The position numbers and the translations under genes were made by a program. A DNA stretch of 64,000 nt from Mytilus edulis (lineage: Eukaryota > Mollusca > Bivalvia > Mytilida > Mytilidae), in the NCBI RefSeq assembly GCF_963676685.1, contig NC_092346.1, forward strand, positions 28,967,133 to 29,031,132. Reading direction: 5' to 3'. This document shows, piece by piece, positions 31,110 through 42,187 of this stretch. Positions within the stretch are counted from its first letter, which is position 1. Every line of letters starts with the position of its first letter. A model generated the notes under the pieces. It ran no database searches, was not told the origin of the DNA, and worked only from the letters and a program-made list of their open reading frames with translations.

Positions 31110-31432
31110 AGCCGTTAAGACGGAACGATATTCCATACCGCAGATACCATTTAATGATAGACTTTGTAAATTTTGTAGTTCGAACCAGAGACATATAATA
31201 CAATATATGTCTCTGTTCGAACTGTGTGGAAAACGAAATACATGTTTTAATGGTCTGTCTTTTATATACAGACTTCCGATATGAACTTTTTAAAACATCA
31301 CGTGAACATATTAACTTTGACAGAATGAACACAGAGAAAAGATGTATTGCTCATATGAACTGTAAATACAAACAAAAGTTTTTAGCTCGTACAATAAATA
31401 GTTTTTTTATTAGAAGAACAAAGTTTTTATGA
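31110..31432 (+). pseudogene. LINE ORF2 C-terminal fragment with CCHC motif, interrupted by a 30-bp insertion
   Basis: Reads RYSIPQIPFNDRLCKFC before the insertion and CVENEIHVLMVC, YTDFRYELFKT, INSFFIRRTKFL after it. This is the zinc-knuckle tail typical of LINE ORF2 proteins (C-x2-C ... H-x4-C). The insertion at 31186-31215 with its duplicated 7 bp accounts exactly for the break between the two halves. The rest of the LINE is absent upstream, as expected for a 5'-truncated or rearranged copy. Confidence 0.6.
31186..31215. mobile_element. 30-bp palindromic mini-insertion with target duplication
   Basis: CAGAGACATATAATAC followed by its near-complement ending TGTCTCTG, flanked on both sides by TTCGAAC (31179-31185 and 31216-31222). 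The flanking LINE frame reads through if the 30 bp and one flank are discounted. A second copy is at 31661-31696. Confidence 0.7.
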
Positions 31433-31660
31433 AATTATGATTTACAAACAATATATCTTCAGTATTATTTTTGTCTTTCTTTGTGCATATTTGTTTCTTA
31501 CATAAAGGTTACTGTGATGTGTTTCAAATAAAATCCCAAGTTTATATACCTTTATTTTCTTTTACAAAGATAATTTCAATTGACAATTTTATTATAATAT
31601 CCATCATCAGAATATTAGCATTTTAATAAAAATTTTATTCGTTTATTTTGTTACTTATAT

Positions 31661-31696
31661 CAGGGACATATAATACATATGTATTATATGTCTCTG
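31661..31696. mobile_element. 36-bp palindromic mini-insertion, second copy
   Basis: CAGGGACATATAATACAT followed by its complement ending TATGTCTCTG, flanked by CTTATAT (31654-31660 and 31697-31703). The terminal CAGRGACATATAATAC is shared with the copy 470 bp upstream, while the flanks differ, as expected for two separate insertions. Confidence 0.7.
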
Positions 31697-33119
31697 CTTA
31701 TATCAAATGTGGATATTATTTTAATTTCATCAAAGATTTACTAAACAAATCCTGGATTTCATTGATAAAGATGTGTGTGTAACTATACAAATCCTTGTTG
31801 TAACTAATTCATAATAAAATTGTATATATTTTAATTAATTTTATTGTAAATTTAGTGTCTCGTAATTTTATGAAGGCTGGCTATCGATCTTTGTTTTAAC
31901 TGTAAGACCAATGTGCGACACTATAATGAAATAATCATTATATTCATCTTTTATATTTAATCTCAATTACCAGTCTGAGATTAAAATTTAACACCTAATT
32001 GAACATTGCAGATGTACGCTGACCACTATGTGTATATACCAAGAAACTGCTAGGTGTGAAAATAAGATGTGTCAATTGTATGAGGACCTGTACGGGGGTC
32101 CTTAATTCTATAATTGTTCAGTCTTTTTCTGTGTTCTTTATATATATAAGCACTTCGTCATTCTCTATTCCTTATCCTTTACTCTATGTTTCTGTAGTCA
32201 TTATTTATTTTCCTTTATTCGGCACTTTTAACCCATTATTCACTATTCATCGACCCCATCCTGACCCTCTTTTTTAATGAACCGTTAGCAAATACGTCTC
32301 GAAGGTGGCAGCATACATCACAGTCCACGACATTATAAACTAGTAAGGCACACATACTGCTGGTGATCAACCTTTGATTTATAAACTAGAATAAATATAC
32401 TAAAAAATTTTAAAGATAATATATATTTTTTACAATTTCGTTCGTCCGTTTTTTATCGACAAATGGTTCAGTTTTTTTTTCGCAGTTTTAAGTAACGTTA
32501 TAATATATATATTTTATAGAATAGCTTAAAAGCAGATACATATCTTTATTTCATGTCAAACCATTTCTTGGAACTTGTGAAGCTTTTTATGATAAATGGA
32601 ATATTTTTTTTCCCGATTGACCTATTGATATCCATAATTTGTTTTATAAACCAATTGAAATACCAAACACATGACGAAAAAACAGTCGCCGAAAAAACAT
32701 ATTCATAGTCAAACTGTTTGTACACACGTGCGTGATTAGCGGTCCATGGTTGAATGATCATGAATTTCAATCGATTACACAGATTGCAATCAATATTGAA
32801 CGTGGCATGTGTCGATAAAACATTAAATTTTGTAATTCTTAAAGATGTTATTAATATAAAATATTGAATTATTTATTTTGAAATAGTTTACTTCTATAAT
32901 TCATTCCCAAGTGCCAATTATATCATATCGTCTGGTCCCTTGTACTTGCATCACTTTTTATTAAAATTGTCATAAGAATCTTTCGACAATTTCGATCACA
33001 CAGATGAAGCTTTAAAAAGTTGAAAAAAATTTTCACGAGTCCAACAGTTGACGTGCTTTCTTTATCATGTTTAAGCATGCGAAAATGTATTCTTAAAAAA
33101 TCTAAGAGACACAGAAAAC

Positions 33120-33421
33120 GTAATACTACTAGTATACGAAATCATTCAATTTTGCATAAAGATGATAACTCTAACTTTAAAAAAAAAACGTTCAGAAATA
33201 TGAAAAGGAAAAGATGGACTTCTTTCTTGACCAAAATACAAAACTAGTAAACGGTGAATGTATATGTACTACTGTAGACTTTGTTATGATGACCTTTAAC
33301 TTAATAAATATTTATTTTTTATTATTTCAATCAACAGGTAAACCTTAATTAAATTTTTTCCGGAATAGTAATTTCTTTTTCTGGAAAGTAATACCAATTT
33401 GCGGAAACGTAAAAACGCCGC
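33120..33421 (+). pseudogene. MULE-type transposase tail and terminal inverted repeat
   Basis: Blocks QKYEKEKMDFFLDQ and KLVNGECICTTVDFV resemble the transposase tail in the nested MULE at 36700-37667 (KYEKEKIRLVNGECATMDYV). They are followed by the terminal region AATTTGCGGAAACGTAAAAA ending ACGCCGC at 33421, the complement of the other element's end. The left end was not found. After 33421 another partial set of the same terminal words follows, to about 33480. Confidence 0.5.
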
Positions 33422-33814
33422 TACTTATTTCGGAAAAGTAATGCACGAAAATGCGGAAACGTGAAATTGGACTTTTTGAAAAAAAATAACTACTTAAGGA
33501 CATGTTAGCGCCGACATGAGTTGTAAGAAAAGATTTCCAAAACAACCATATCATTAAGAAGGAATGTTTACATGCTATACTCTCGTACTAGTATTACAGG
33601 GTTCTTGTGGCGTTCACCTTAGACACACATCTTTTTAACGATGTTTAACAAGAAAATCCCTATTTAGCGGACAAGCATTATTTTTTTTCTTCTGTTATTG
33701 AATATAGAGAAAGAAAATAAATCCCGAAATTAATTTGGAACTTTGATACTCAATATTTTCCCATCAAAATATTCACAATTAGTGTTCGTCCAGTGGCATA
33801 CATAACAATCTTAT

Positions 33815-34350
33815 TTCTATATGCAATCAACAATGAGCAAAACCCTAACCTTGTAGTCATTTATAAAAGACCCGAAATGATAAATGATAAATGTAAAATC
33901 AATTCAAACGAGAAAACTAACGGCCTGATTTATGTACAAAATGTGAAAATTCCATGATAACCTGAATTTTCTTAATTATTTGCCTACAATATATAAGTCA
34001 CTGTTTAAGAAAAATAAAAAATAAAATTCTGGGACTATTATATTAACGTTAGTATAATAGTCCAAGAATTAAAGTTTTAAAACATTTCGAAGATAAGAAA
34101 AAAAAGTAAAAAAATATACAAAACAGACTTTTTCGTTCATTTTGTAACATGAATGAGGCAGTTAGTTTTCTCGACTGAATTGTTTTACATTGTCATTTCG
34201 GGGCCTTGTAAAACAGACTATGCGGTATGGACTTTGCTTATTGTTGAAGGCCGTACAGTGACCTATAGTTGTTTATTTTTGTGACAATTTGGTCTCTTGT
34301 GAAATGTGGTCTCATTGGCAATCATACCACATCTTTTTTATATATTTAAA
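33815..34350. repeat. Two family B repeat fragments in opposite orientation
   Basis: 33815-33960 is in plus orientation (AACAATGAGCAAAACCC, AACGGCCTGATTTATGTAC). 34145-34350 is in the complement orientation (TTAGTTTTCTCGACTG, CATTTCGGGGCC, AAGGCCGTACAGTGACCTAT, ATCATACCACATC). Confidence 0.6.
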
Positions 34351-34558
34351 TCATTTTACAAGACATCAAATTGTTATTTTGTGTTACTATTGCAGACAAT
34401 TCTTTTCAAATATTAAAAATTATTTTAATTAAATGGAATTTTGCATTTGCACCCGCTTGAAAAAAATAAAAACATATAAAGAAGTAACATCGAAATTCTC
34501 TGTACTTTAAGCGGCATTTTCACATGAGTAAAATATAAGGTCAACGTTTGAAACTTTT

Positions 34559-34670
34559 TCAGTCTTGTTCCGTCTTGTTCCATAACTTTCAGTCTTGTTC
34601 CGTCTTGTTCCGTATTTTTCAGTCTTGTTCCGTCTTGTTCCGTATTTTTCAGTCTTGTTCCGTAACTTTC
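34559..34670. repeat. Minisatellite, period about 29-30 bp
   Basis: Three and a half units of TCAGTCTTGTTCCGTCTTGT plus TCCGTATTTT. The unique end (CGTAACTTTCTACCCAGTCG and GACAAGTGCGTACATTTTTT) is duplicated at 35055-35112. Confidence 0.8.
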
Positions 34671-34712
34671 TACCCAGTCGTATAAACGAATCGTCGACAA
34701 GTGCGTACATTT

Positions 34713-36480
34713 TTTGGAACAACGTCAAAATCGTTGTTTTATTAGGAACGTCGTGTAACGCTAAGTGGCACCATACCGTGCGTAACGTCAATATAAATCT
34801 GTGATTTTACTATGTCCACAACTTCGATGAACCAAAGCAAGTTAAACATCGACCTGTATCTAAATCAAATTGGTTCTCTTCTTCTTCTTCGTCTTCTTCT
34901 TTTGGTATACAATAGTCTATCGACATTCGATGATTACATACTGTTGGCATACGTGGACTAGTCTATTTACAAAACTTTTACCCCAATTTATTCAAAATAT
35001 ATGTTTTTTTCTTATGTTTAATGTATACATGTATATATTTTAAATTGCGCTATAGTTCCGTAACTTTCTACCCAGTCGTATAGACGAATCATCGACAAGT
35101 GCGTACATTTTTTTAAATCAATATTTCTGGTATGTTCCAATCTGTCCTTCACTATTGACATCGAGTATATATTACATTTTCCCAAAGTCAACCTTGGAAA
35201 AAATATTTAAATAGATTGTAATTTCATCAAATCTTATTTTTTGGGTATTATTTATATTTTTATTTTACACCAGAAATGTTATTTACAAACAAGCGTATGA
35301 GTTTAGTTATGACAAGTAAGACAGAGTTGTATATTATACATCTGATAGTTCAAAATGGAAAGTTATAAGTTATCGGCCGTGTACACTGAATATTACCTGC
35401 AGAAGTGAAACGATGCATGAACTTGCAAGTCCGACCGGAAATCGCTTGAATACCTGGAAGTGTCACCTCACACCCCTTACAATACCTTTGGAAGTAATAC
35501 CTTAAGCCATGCTGGTGATCAGATGAGGGAAGATCAGAATTTATTTGAAAAAAGTTTATTACTTTAAAGAATTATGAACAAATTATATTTTCGAAAACAA
35601 TTTTCACGGAACACTTATTCATGATTTCAACTTTGACTCTTTACTTAATTCCAATATTAACAGTTTAAAAACAACAGACCATGGTAATTTAAAAAAAATG
35701 CTAAAATTTTCCGTATAAAGTTAGTTAGTCGAATAAAACAACAGTACGATTGACAAGATATCGACACGCAATTACGACTACATCCTTATTCTTTCAAAAA
35801 GAGATTCCCAGGCAACCTCAGAATATAAAGTTTCAGGTTTTGTAAATATTAGTAGACCTGTTACTATTCTTGCGGCCTCTAATTGCAAATTTTCTAATTT
35901 CCAAGCATCCGTGTTGAAGGCTGTTCTTTGACCTATTCAATTTTTAAATAAAATATGTTTAAACTAAACGCAGCCTTGGCTATAAAAAGCCTTAAATGTT
36001 GAAGGCTATTCTTTGACCTATTAAATTTTTAATAGTCTTCAAATTTCAACAAAATTCCGCGTAAGGGACCACAACTTGGAAACGGAGATAGGTTTTTATA
36101 AAAAAAAATAAAAATCAAAGAGAACACAGAGTGTGTAAAGTTTTAAAATTTTTGATGGATACGAACATTTTTCTCCATTGCCAAATCAACTGTAATATTA
36201 GCACTCATACCACTAATTATATTTATATCTATTTTCAGCATAGAATATCTCAGTTTGTTATTGTCGACATTTCTATTACATTTTCTTGATAAAACTTTTT
36301 AATACATGTATAAACATTTTAACAAGCTCACCATATTCTAATTTAAGAATTGGCGCCCATCAAAGCCATGCACACGAAAATATTTATAGGAAGAGAAATA
36401 AAACAAAAGCAAAATGATTTGTCCTTTTAATCTCTGAAATTATCAGCAATAATGATTTTTTTTAAAGTTTTAATTACGAA
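34713..36480. other. Gene-free DNA
   Basis: The only features seen are a (TTC)n stretch near 34880-34905 and the 58-bp duplication at 35055-35112. No coding signal is recognised. Confidence 0.4.
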
Positions 36481-36699
36481 TGATATTCTGGGTGTGTCTA
36501 AACACTGCTAAGGAGTCCTTAGTGCACTAAGGACTGATAACATGCCACTAAGAACTAGATGGAGAGCTGTTACATGCAATTTCTTTTCAAATTACGGTAG
36601 AAATTGAAATTTGATGCATAAATTTCAAATTTTATAGAAAAATAATAATAAAGTAAGGAGATATTCAACATTATTTAGACACGTGCCTGTTTTTCTTTG

Positions 36700-37667
36700 C
36701 GGCGTTTTACGTTTCCGCAAATTGGCATTACTTTTCCGCGAAAAAAATATGACGTTTCCGGAAAAAAAAGTTTACGTTTCCGCAAATAAATATCTTACTT
36801 TTCCGGAAAAAAGTCACTTTTCCGGAAAAAATAAATTATTACTTTTCCGCAAATAATTAAGGAATACCTATTGTTCGAAAGCAAAGCTATAATAAAAAAG
36901 TGAATATGTATACGTTAAAGGTCATCATAACATGTAAGTAAAATACATCATTAAAATATATGAAAAGGTATGTTAAAAAATATCTTGATATGAGTTCATA
37001 AGTCAGTTCTGGGAGAATATTTGTAGCCAACACGTCGAACATAGTCCATAGTAGCACATTCACCGTTTACAAGTCGAATCTTCTCCTTTTCATATTTACA
37101 GTAAGAGTTCTCATCTTTATCTAAGATGTTGTATTCAGTTTCAATAACACATCGACATCAACAAATATGGTAGGATGGCTAGCGTAAAACTGCTCGTTTA
37201 GGTTGGCACGAAAAGACTCGACACCATTCGTTTTTCTCTTTTCCTCGGGGTCAGGAGTTGATGCCCAAAAGGTTGGTCTAAATCTCAATTGCCATCTATA
37301 TAAAATTCCAGCATATAATCGGGAGACCTCATGCATTTATCGTCAGATGGAGCATCGGCAACTAATTCAACAAAGCATTCTTTAATCATGTTAGTTGGCA
37401 AGTAAGCCAAACCAAAGATTTTTCAATGAAGTTTAACTCACCCTACCCTGAGTCAACTAGTTATGTCTAGTAAATTTTAGCTCTACTGAGATCAGAATAT
37501 TTTCTTTATCAAAAAAAAAAAAAATCATATATGTTCATTCAAATCTTTATAATTTACCAGGTAAATTTGCGGAAAAGTAATAATTACAAATTGCGGAAAC
37601 GTATACTTTAAATTTGCGGAAACGTAGTATTGGGACTTTGAAAAATTAGCGGAAATGCAATACGCCC
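36700..37667 (-). mobile_element. Nested MULE with transposase remnant and TTTCCGCAAAT arrays
   Basis: Inserted in the left arm of the foldback element. Flanks are TTTTCTTTG and CTTTCTTTG, a 9-bp duplication with one mismatch. The ends GGCGTTTTACGTTTCCGCAA and, complemented, GGGCGTATTGCATTTCCGC open arrays of TTTCCG(C/G)AAA and ATTACTTTTCCG words. Inside, on the minus strand, 37020-37340 reads RLYAGILYRWQLRFRPTFWA, KTNGVESFRANLNEQFYASH and, after a frame change, YCKYEKEKIRLVNGECATMD. TNNGVESFH..LN is a known signature of MULE transposases. Confidence 0.75.
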
Positions 37668-38035
37668 CTTTCTTTGATATGCCGAAAATCCATGAACCGT
37701 TTGACACGTGTCAAATTACATATTAATTGATTACACGGGAATCCTTTTGGTAAAGTTGGATACTAATAAATGAATTGTTGTTGAAATTTTATTAACAAAA
37801 AAATCTGAATGAAGAAGTATTTTCTCAAGTGTATATTTCTTGTAAATTTTTACATTTTTACTACATGCAACACACTAAGTTCATATATGACCCGTTTGAG
37901 TAATATATTTCGGGCCTTCAACAGTGAGTAAAGCGCATAGCACATAGTCATTATTTCATAAATTATTTCGTACGATATGTTAAGCAGACAATTTGTTAAA
38001 AACAATACAAATCGGATTTCCTTCTGACATACTTG

Positions 38036-38096
38036 CCACAGGCATTTGTCTCAGAAAAAAAATTCCTATATACCTTTTCTGAGACAAGTGCCTGTG
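38036..38096. mobile_element. 61-bp foldback mini-insertion
   Basis: Arms CACAGGCATTTGTCTCAGAA and complement TTCTGAGACAAGTGCCTGTG around an AT-rich centre. They are flanked by ATACTTG (38029-38035 and 38097-38103). It lies inside the foldback MULE and is unrelated in sequence to the mini-insertions at 31 kb, but has the same plan. Confidence 0.55.
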
Positions 38097-39211
38097 ATAC
38101 TTGTTCTTCTTTAAGAAAAGTAGATTTAAAGAAATTATAGTTGAAAATATTTCTGTCGGCTTTTTCTTTTTTTCGCGTGATATATTTAGGTTTAAATATT
38201 CTGATTATATTGCATTACAAAAAATAATTATTTACACATCATGTGGTAAAGGCATATTTTCAAGGCATTCATACGAAGCATCTCTTTCTCTATCAGAATT
38301 ATATCTTTAGCTCTAAATTTACACATACTGAAAAAAAAATCGTGAGTACTGTACTAAAAACTGTGGAACATTTTTAAAACATTTGTCTCTTTTATATATT
38401 TGAAAATGAAACTTAATTGACTAAAAATCGGGAAATGATTTTTTTAACTTCTTTTACTTTTAGAAGAATAATAAAATGTCGAAATATACAAACAAATAAG
38501 TACCGTATGAAGCCTTTGTAAACAAATATCAAGCTGGTTGAAAACTAGTGGTTTGGATAAACCCCAAGAACGACACATAATTTTCTCTCTCTCAATTCCA
38601 TCGTATTGTTTTAGTGAAACCATTTGTATATATACACGCATCTTTGTCGAAATTAAAATAAAAACAAAACACTTATCAATATATATATTTATTTTGTCTT
38701 CATATCTCTTACATAACAAGCTGACCACACTCTTAACTTATTAGTCATTTAGTAGGCGCACATCGAAGTCGTGCACCTGTGGCAAATAACTTTGTCGGGA
38801 AAGAAGTAAAACAAAAACAAAATTATGTGTTCTGTAATCATTTTTCATAAGAACAATACATTTAATTATAAATATTAAGCATACATTTTTTTAGATATAA
38901 TTGTTTATTACCTATAACAAAAAGATTATGATTGTTTAATGAATTGTTTTGTCATTTGGCACGTGTCAAACGGTTCATTGATTTTCGGCATATCTAAGAA
39001 AAACGGGCACGTGCCTAAATAATGTTGAATATCTTGTTTATTTATGATTATTTTTCTATAAAATTTGAAATTTATGCATGAAATATCAATCTCTAACATA
39101 ATATGTAAAAACAATACACACAACAGCACTCCTTCTAGTCCTTAGTGGCATTGTATAGTCCTTAGTGCACTAAGGAGTCCTTAGCAGTGTTTAGACGTAC
39201 CGTGATATTCT

Positions 39212-40309
39212 AGCCTAACGTGTTGATGTGTCTGTTGTCAGAGATGCACATAGACCTAGGTGAACAATACTGTCTTTAGTTACATCTAGTGTTTAGTTCC
39301 ATAAAATTTCAGTTATTTTCAAATTTTGTTGAAGAATTTATTGGTGAAAGTTAATGTAAATGTTCAGTTGCAAATACTACATGCATATTGAGGACACAAT
39401 AGAAGAAGTATGGTTACTGGCAAATCTATCCAGGCATCTCCACAATAAAAATATCTTCACGGAAAGCAAGCTATACTAAATAAAAAAATAAAAAACACTT
39501 ATGTACGATTTTCAAAGTTGTTTAAGTAATTGTAGTGTATTGGATATACCCGTTGGACGCATGTTTCTGTCTTGTCATTACTTTCAATGAAAAGCTGGTG
39601 GTATTCTTAGCCCCAACACCATGTGTTGTTTTAAAATTGCTTCTGATTTTATTCACAGTTTTTGTTCAGATGGTGTCACAGTCATGTCTCAGTACCCAAC
39701 AAGTCGGTTGAGTACAGGAACCCTGATGAGTTCAAAATGATGAGTCCTCTATGCAGAAAGAAAATTCTGCACATAGAGGCGGGCCTCTTTTGGTCACTAA
39801 ACAATAATGAATAATAGTTCAGAGAAATGGTTGCTACACTAAACACTAAAATGCACTTTTGAACTTACATTGAAAAAAAGCACATGAGATTACCAAAGGA
39901 TAAAGGTTTCTGCTTTGAGACAGGCGATGGATGTATACTCATGACTTTCGATATCTCAACCGGCCCCTATTCCTTTAGCAAATGAGGAATAAACAACCAC
40001 AATGCATTAAACAAGAGAAAACTCGATTTAAAAGAAGCCAGAGTCAAATGTAGAAATAGGTAACAGAAGAAACTACGCAAATGGCAATAATAAACATAAA
40101 ATAACAAACGGACCAGTAGCAGTAACTCAATGCAAGCTCCATGTTTGAAGTACACTTATCGGTAATTTGTGTCATTGGTAGAAAAATTAACAATTCTTAA
40201 ACAATAATATCTGGGAATATTTGGTCTGCTCCAATAAAATAATATCCTTACCTACTACAAAAACATATAAAACTATTCTCTGTTCTTTGGTTGAGTTCAC
40301 AAATAGATT
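39212..40309. other. Gene-free DNA with a hairpin and a family D fragment
   Basis: A hairpin at 39752-39783 pairs CCTCTATG/CAGAA with TTCTG/CACATAGAGG around AGAAAA. 39960-40145 matches the second half of family D (TTAAAAGAAGCCAGAGTC, AAATGGCAATAATA). Nothing else is recognised. Confidence 0.45.
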
Positions 40310-41144
40310 TTTCTCTAAGATATTTCATTCTCCCATAGGATATTTGTTTCTCCTATAGGATATTTATTTCTCCTATAGGATATTTCTTTCTCCCATAGGA
40401 TTTTTTTCTCTCTTATGAGTTGCTTTGATCTCCCATAGGATTTTTAATCTCCCTTAGGATTTATTTATTACCCTTAGGATTCTTTTTTATCCCACAGGAT
40501 ATTTTTTCTGTTATGAAATCCCTTAGGATATTTATTAATCCTATCGGATATTTTTAATCCCATGGGATTATTTTATTAGACTAATATCCTGTAGGATAAC
40601 AAATATCCTATAGGAAATGCTTTTATTTTTCCTAAGGGATTTTTTTTAATCCTAAGGGCGAAACTATATCCTATAGGAAATGCTTTTATTTTTCCTAAGG
40701 GATTTTTTTTAATCCTAAGGGCGAAACTATATCCTATAGGATATTTTTATTCTCCTAAGGGATTGTAAATCCCTTAGGATTTAAATATCCTGTAGGATAT
40801 AAAAAATATCCTATGGGATTATGACTTTCTCCTATAGGATTTCTCAAAATCCTGTAGGATTTTTAAAAATCCTATGGGAGAAAAAAATATCCTACAGGAT
40901 TTTGTCACTATTTTCACTCCAGTTGCCGAACCGGGCGAGCCACACCAATTTTTTTTTTTGTATTGTGTTATTTATCCCCAGAGGTACATTATTGCCAAAT
41001 TTGATGATTCTACGACAAAAAAAAGTGTGGTTCCAATTTGCACTTATGAGAAGTGCAAATTAATCCAAGAACATGTTCCTATATAATCAACCAATTTTTC
41101 TACCAGAAAAAGGGGGCCTAGGTCCCCCACTTAGTCCGCCTCTG
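40310..41144 (+). mobile_element. TCC(N4)GGA palindrome-array element, copy R
   Basis: The array at 40316-40903 has about 27 palindromes and contains a direct duplication of about 67 bp (40610-40740). The head at 40904-41065 (CAGTTGCCGAACCGGGCGAG, AAATTTGATGATTCTACGAC, TTGCACTTATGAGAAGTGCAA) is the near-identical complement of copy L. After it come GGGGGCCTAGGTCCCCCAC and a terminal TCCGCCTCTG, as in the GGCGGATCC MITEs. The shared order in two places shows that head and array move as a unit. Confidence 0.75.
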
Positions 41145-41149
41145 ATGAA

Positions 41150-41310
41150 AACTACCAGCCTAATTTATGTACAAAAAAATGAACGAAAATAAATATGTAA
41201 CACCTAAACTAACAACAACCACTGAATGTACGGCTCCTAATATGGGACAGGCACATACATACAGAATGTAACTGGTTTTAACATGTTACAAACGGGATCC
41301 CAACCATCCC
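41150..41310 (+). repeat. Family B repeat fragment
   Basis: CAGCCTAATTTATGTACAAA, CAACAACCACTGAATGTACG, ATGGGACAGGCACATACATA and ACATGTTACAAACGGGATCC match the family B middle. Confidence 0.65.
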
Positions 41311-41330
41311 CTAATCTGTGACAGTGGTCA

Positions 41331-41460
41331 GTGGCGGATCCAGTCATTTCAAAAAGGGGGGGTTCCCAACCCAGAGTAAAGGGGGGGTTCCAACTATATA
41401 CTCCCATTCAAATGCATTGATCGGCCAAAAAAAGGGGGGGTTCCAACCCCCGGGAATTTT
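41331..41460 (+). mobile_element. GGCGGATCC-type MITE end
   Basis: CAGTGGCGGATCCAG followed by repeated AAGGGGGGGTTCC blocks and CCAACCCCCGGG. Only the left terminus is clear. It abuts exon 3 of the Mutator-like gene. Confidence 0.55.
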
Positions 41461-41495
41461 TTGTATACATGTTCTTTTTGTTATTTTATCAAAAG

Positions 41496-41591
41496 ATTCT
41501 GATGACAATGAAGAAAACAAAGGGATTGCAGTATCCACTGATACCTGTTGGCAGAAAAAAGGCTCCGGGAAATCTTATAACAGTTTGTCTG
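41496..41591 (+). pseudogene. Mutator-like gene, exon 3
   Basis: 96 nt, phase 1 on both sides, acceptor TATCAAAAG, donor GTATAG. It encodes SDDNEENKGIAVSTDTCWQK then KGSGKSYNSLSG, the block before the Mutator-like core. It lies right after a GGCGGATCC-type repeat. Confidence 0.7.
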
Positions 41592-42131
41592 GTATAGTAA
41601 CACAAATTAACACTATATATATATATTATATTAGTATTTGTTATGTCAGTGTATGTTTAAAAAATTCAAGAATATTATTTTTAAGTATCAATTGATGTTC
41701 AACTCAAATAATAAGTTTAACACAAATTTTTAGTCATGCTTAGAGATAGTAATTTGATGATTGGTATGTAGTCTTATCGTAACAAGTTACAGATCAAGTT
41801 CAGTTTTTGTTTGGTCTAATGATTTTGTAAAGAGTTATGGTTCTTGCAATTATGAAATTCACTCACTTAATCAGTTTTCCTCATCTTTTCTTCTTGCTTG
41901 AAGATATTTATTTGAAAATTGGTATATAGTTTTATCGTGACAAGTGAAATATCAAGTTTGAACTGAGTTCCAGGCTGATTATTTTGTTATGGTCTTTGGA
42001 CATAAAAAAAATCACTAATAATAAATGTTCAAAAAATTTTTGAATACAATAATAACTTGATATTTGTTATATAGTTTACACAATGACAAGTTATAGTTCT
42101 GGTTAACATTTTATTCTAGAACAATGTAATT

Positions 42132-42147
42132 ATACCCCACGCAACGA

Positions 42148-42187
<40 letters not shown>

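Larger units (their letters stand above)
36490..39202. mobile_element. Foldback MULE-like transposon with perfect 9-bp target duplication
   Basis: TGATATTCT stands directly outside both ends (36481-36489 and 39203-39211). The ends are GGGTGTGTCTAAACACTG and, complemented, CGGTACGTCTAAACACTG, continuing into CTAAGGAGTCCTTAGTGCAC. The arms are inverted copies over roughly 200 bp (ATAAATTTCAAATTTTATAG, ATTCAACATTATTTAG, CACGTGCC). They continue at 37672-37720 after a later insertion (GATATGCCGAAAATC, GAACCGTTTGACACGTG). A 9-bp duplication is the Mutator superfamily hallmark. No transposase is seen that belongs to it. Confidence 0.8.

Noticed and set aside
34425-34804. Repeat protein (KYGTRRNKTE units)
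   Set aside because: Open frames on both strands come from a 30-bp minisatellite whose period is a multiple of three.
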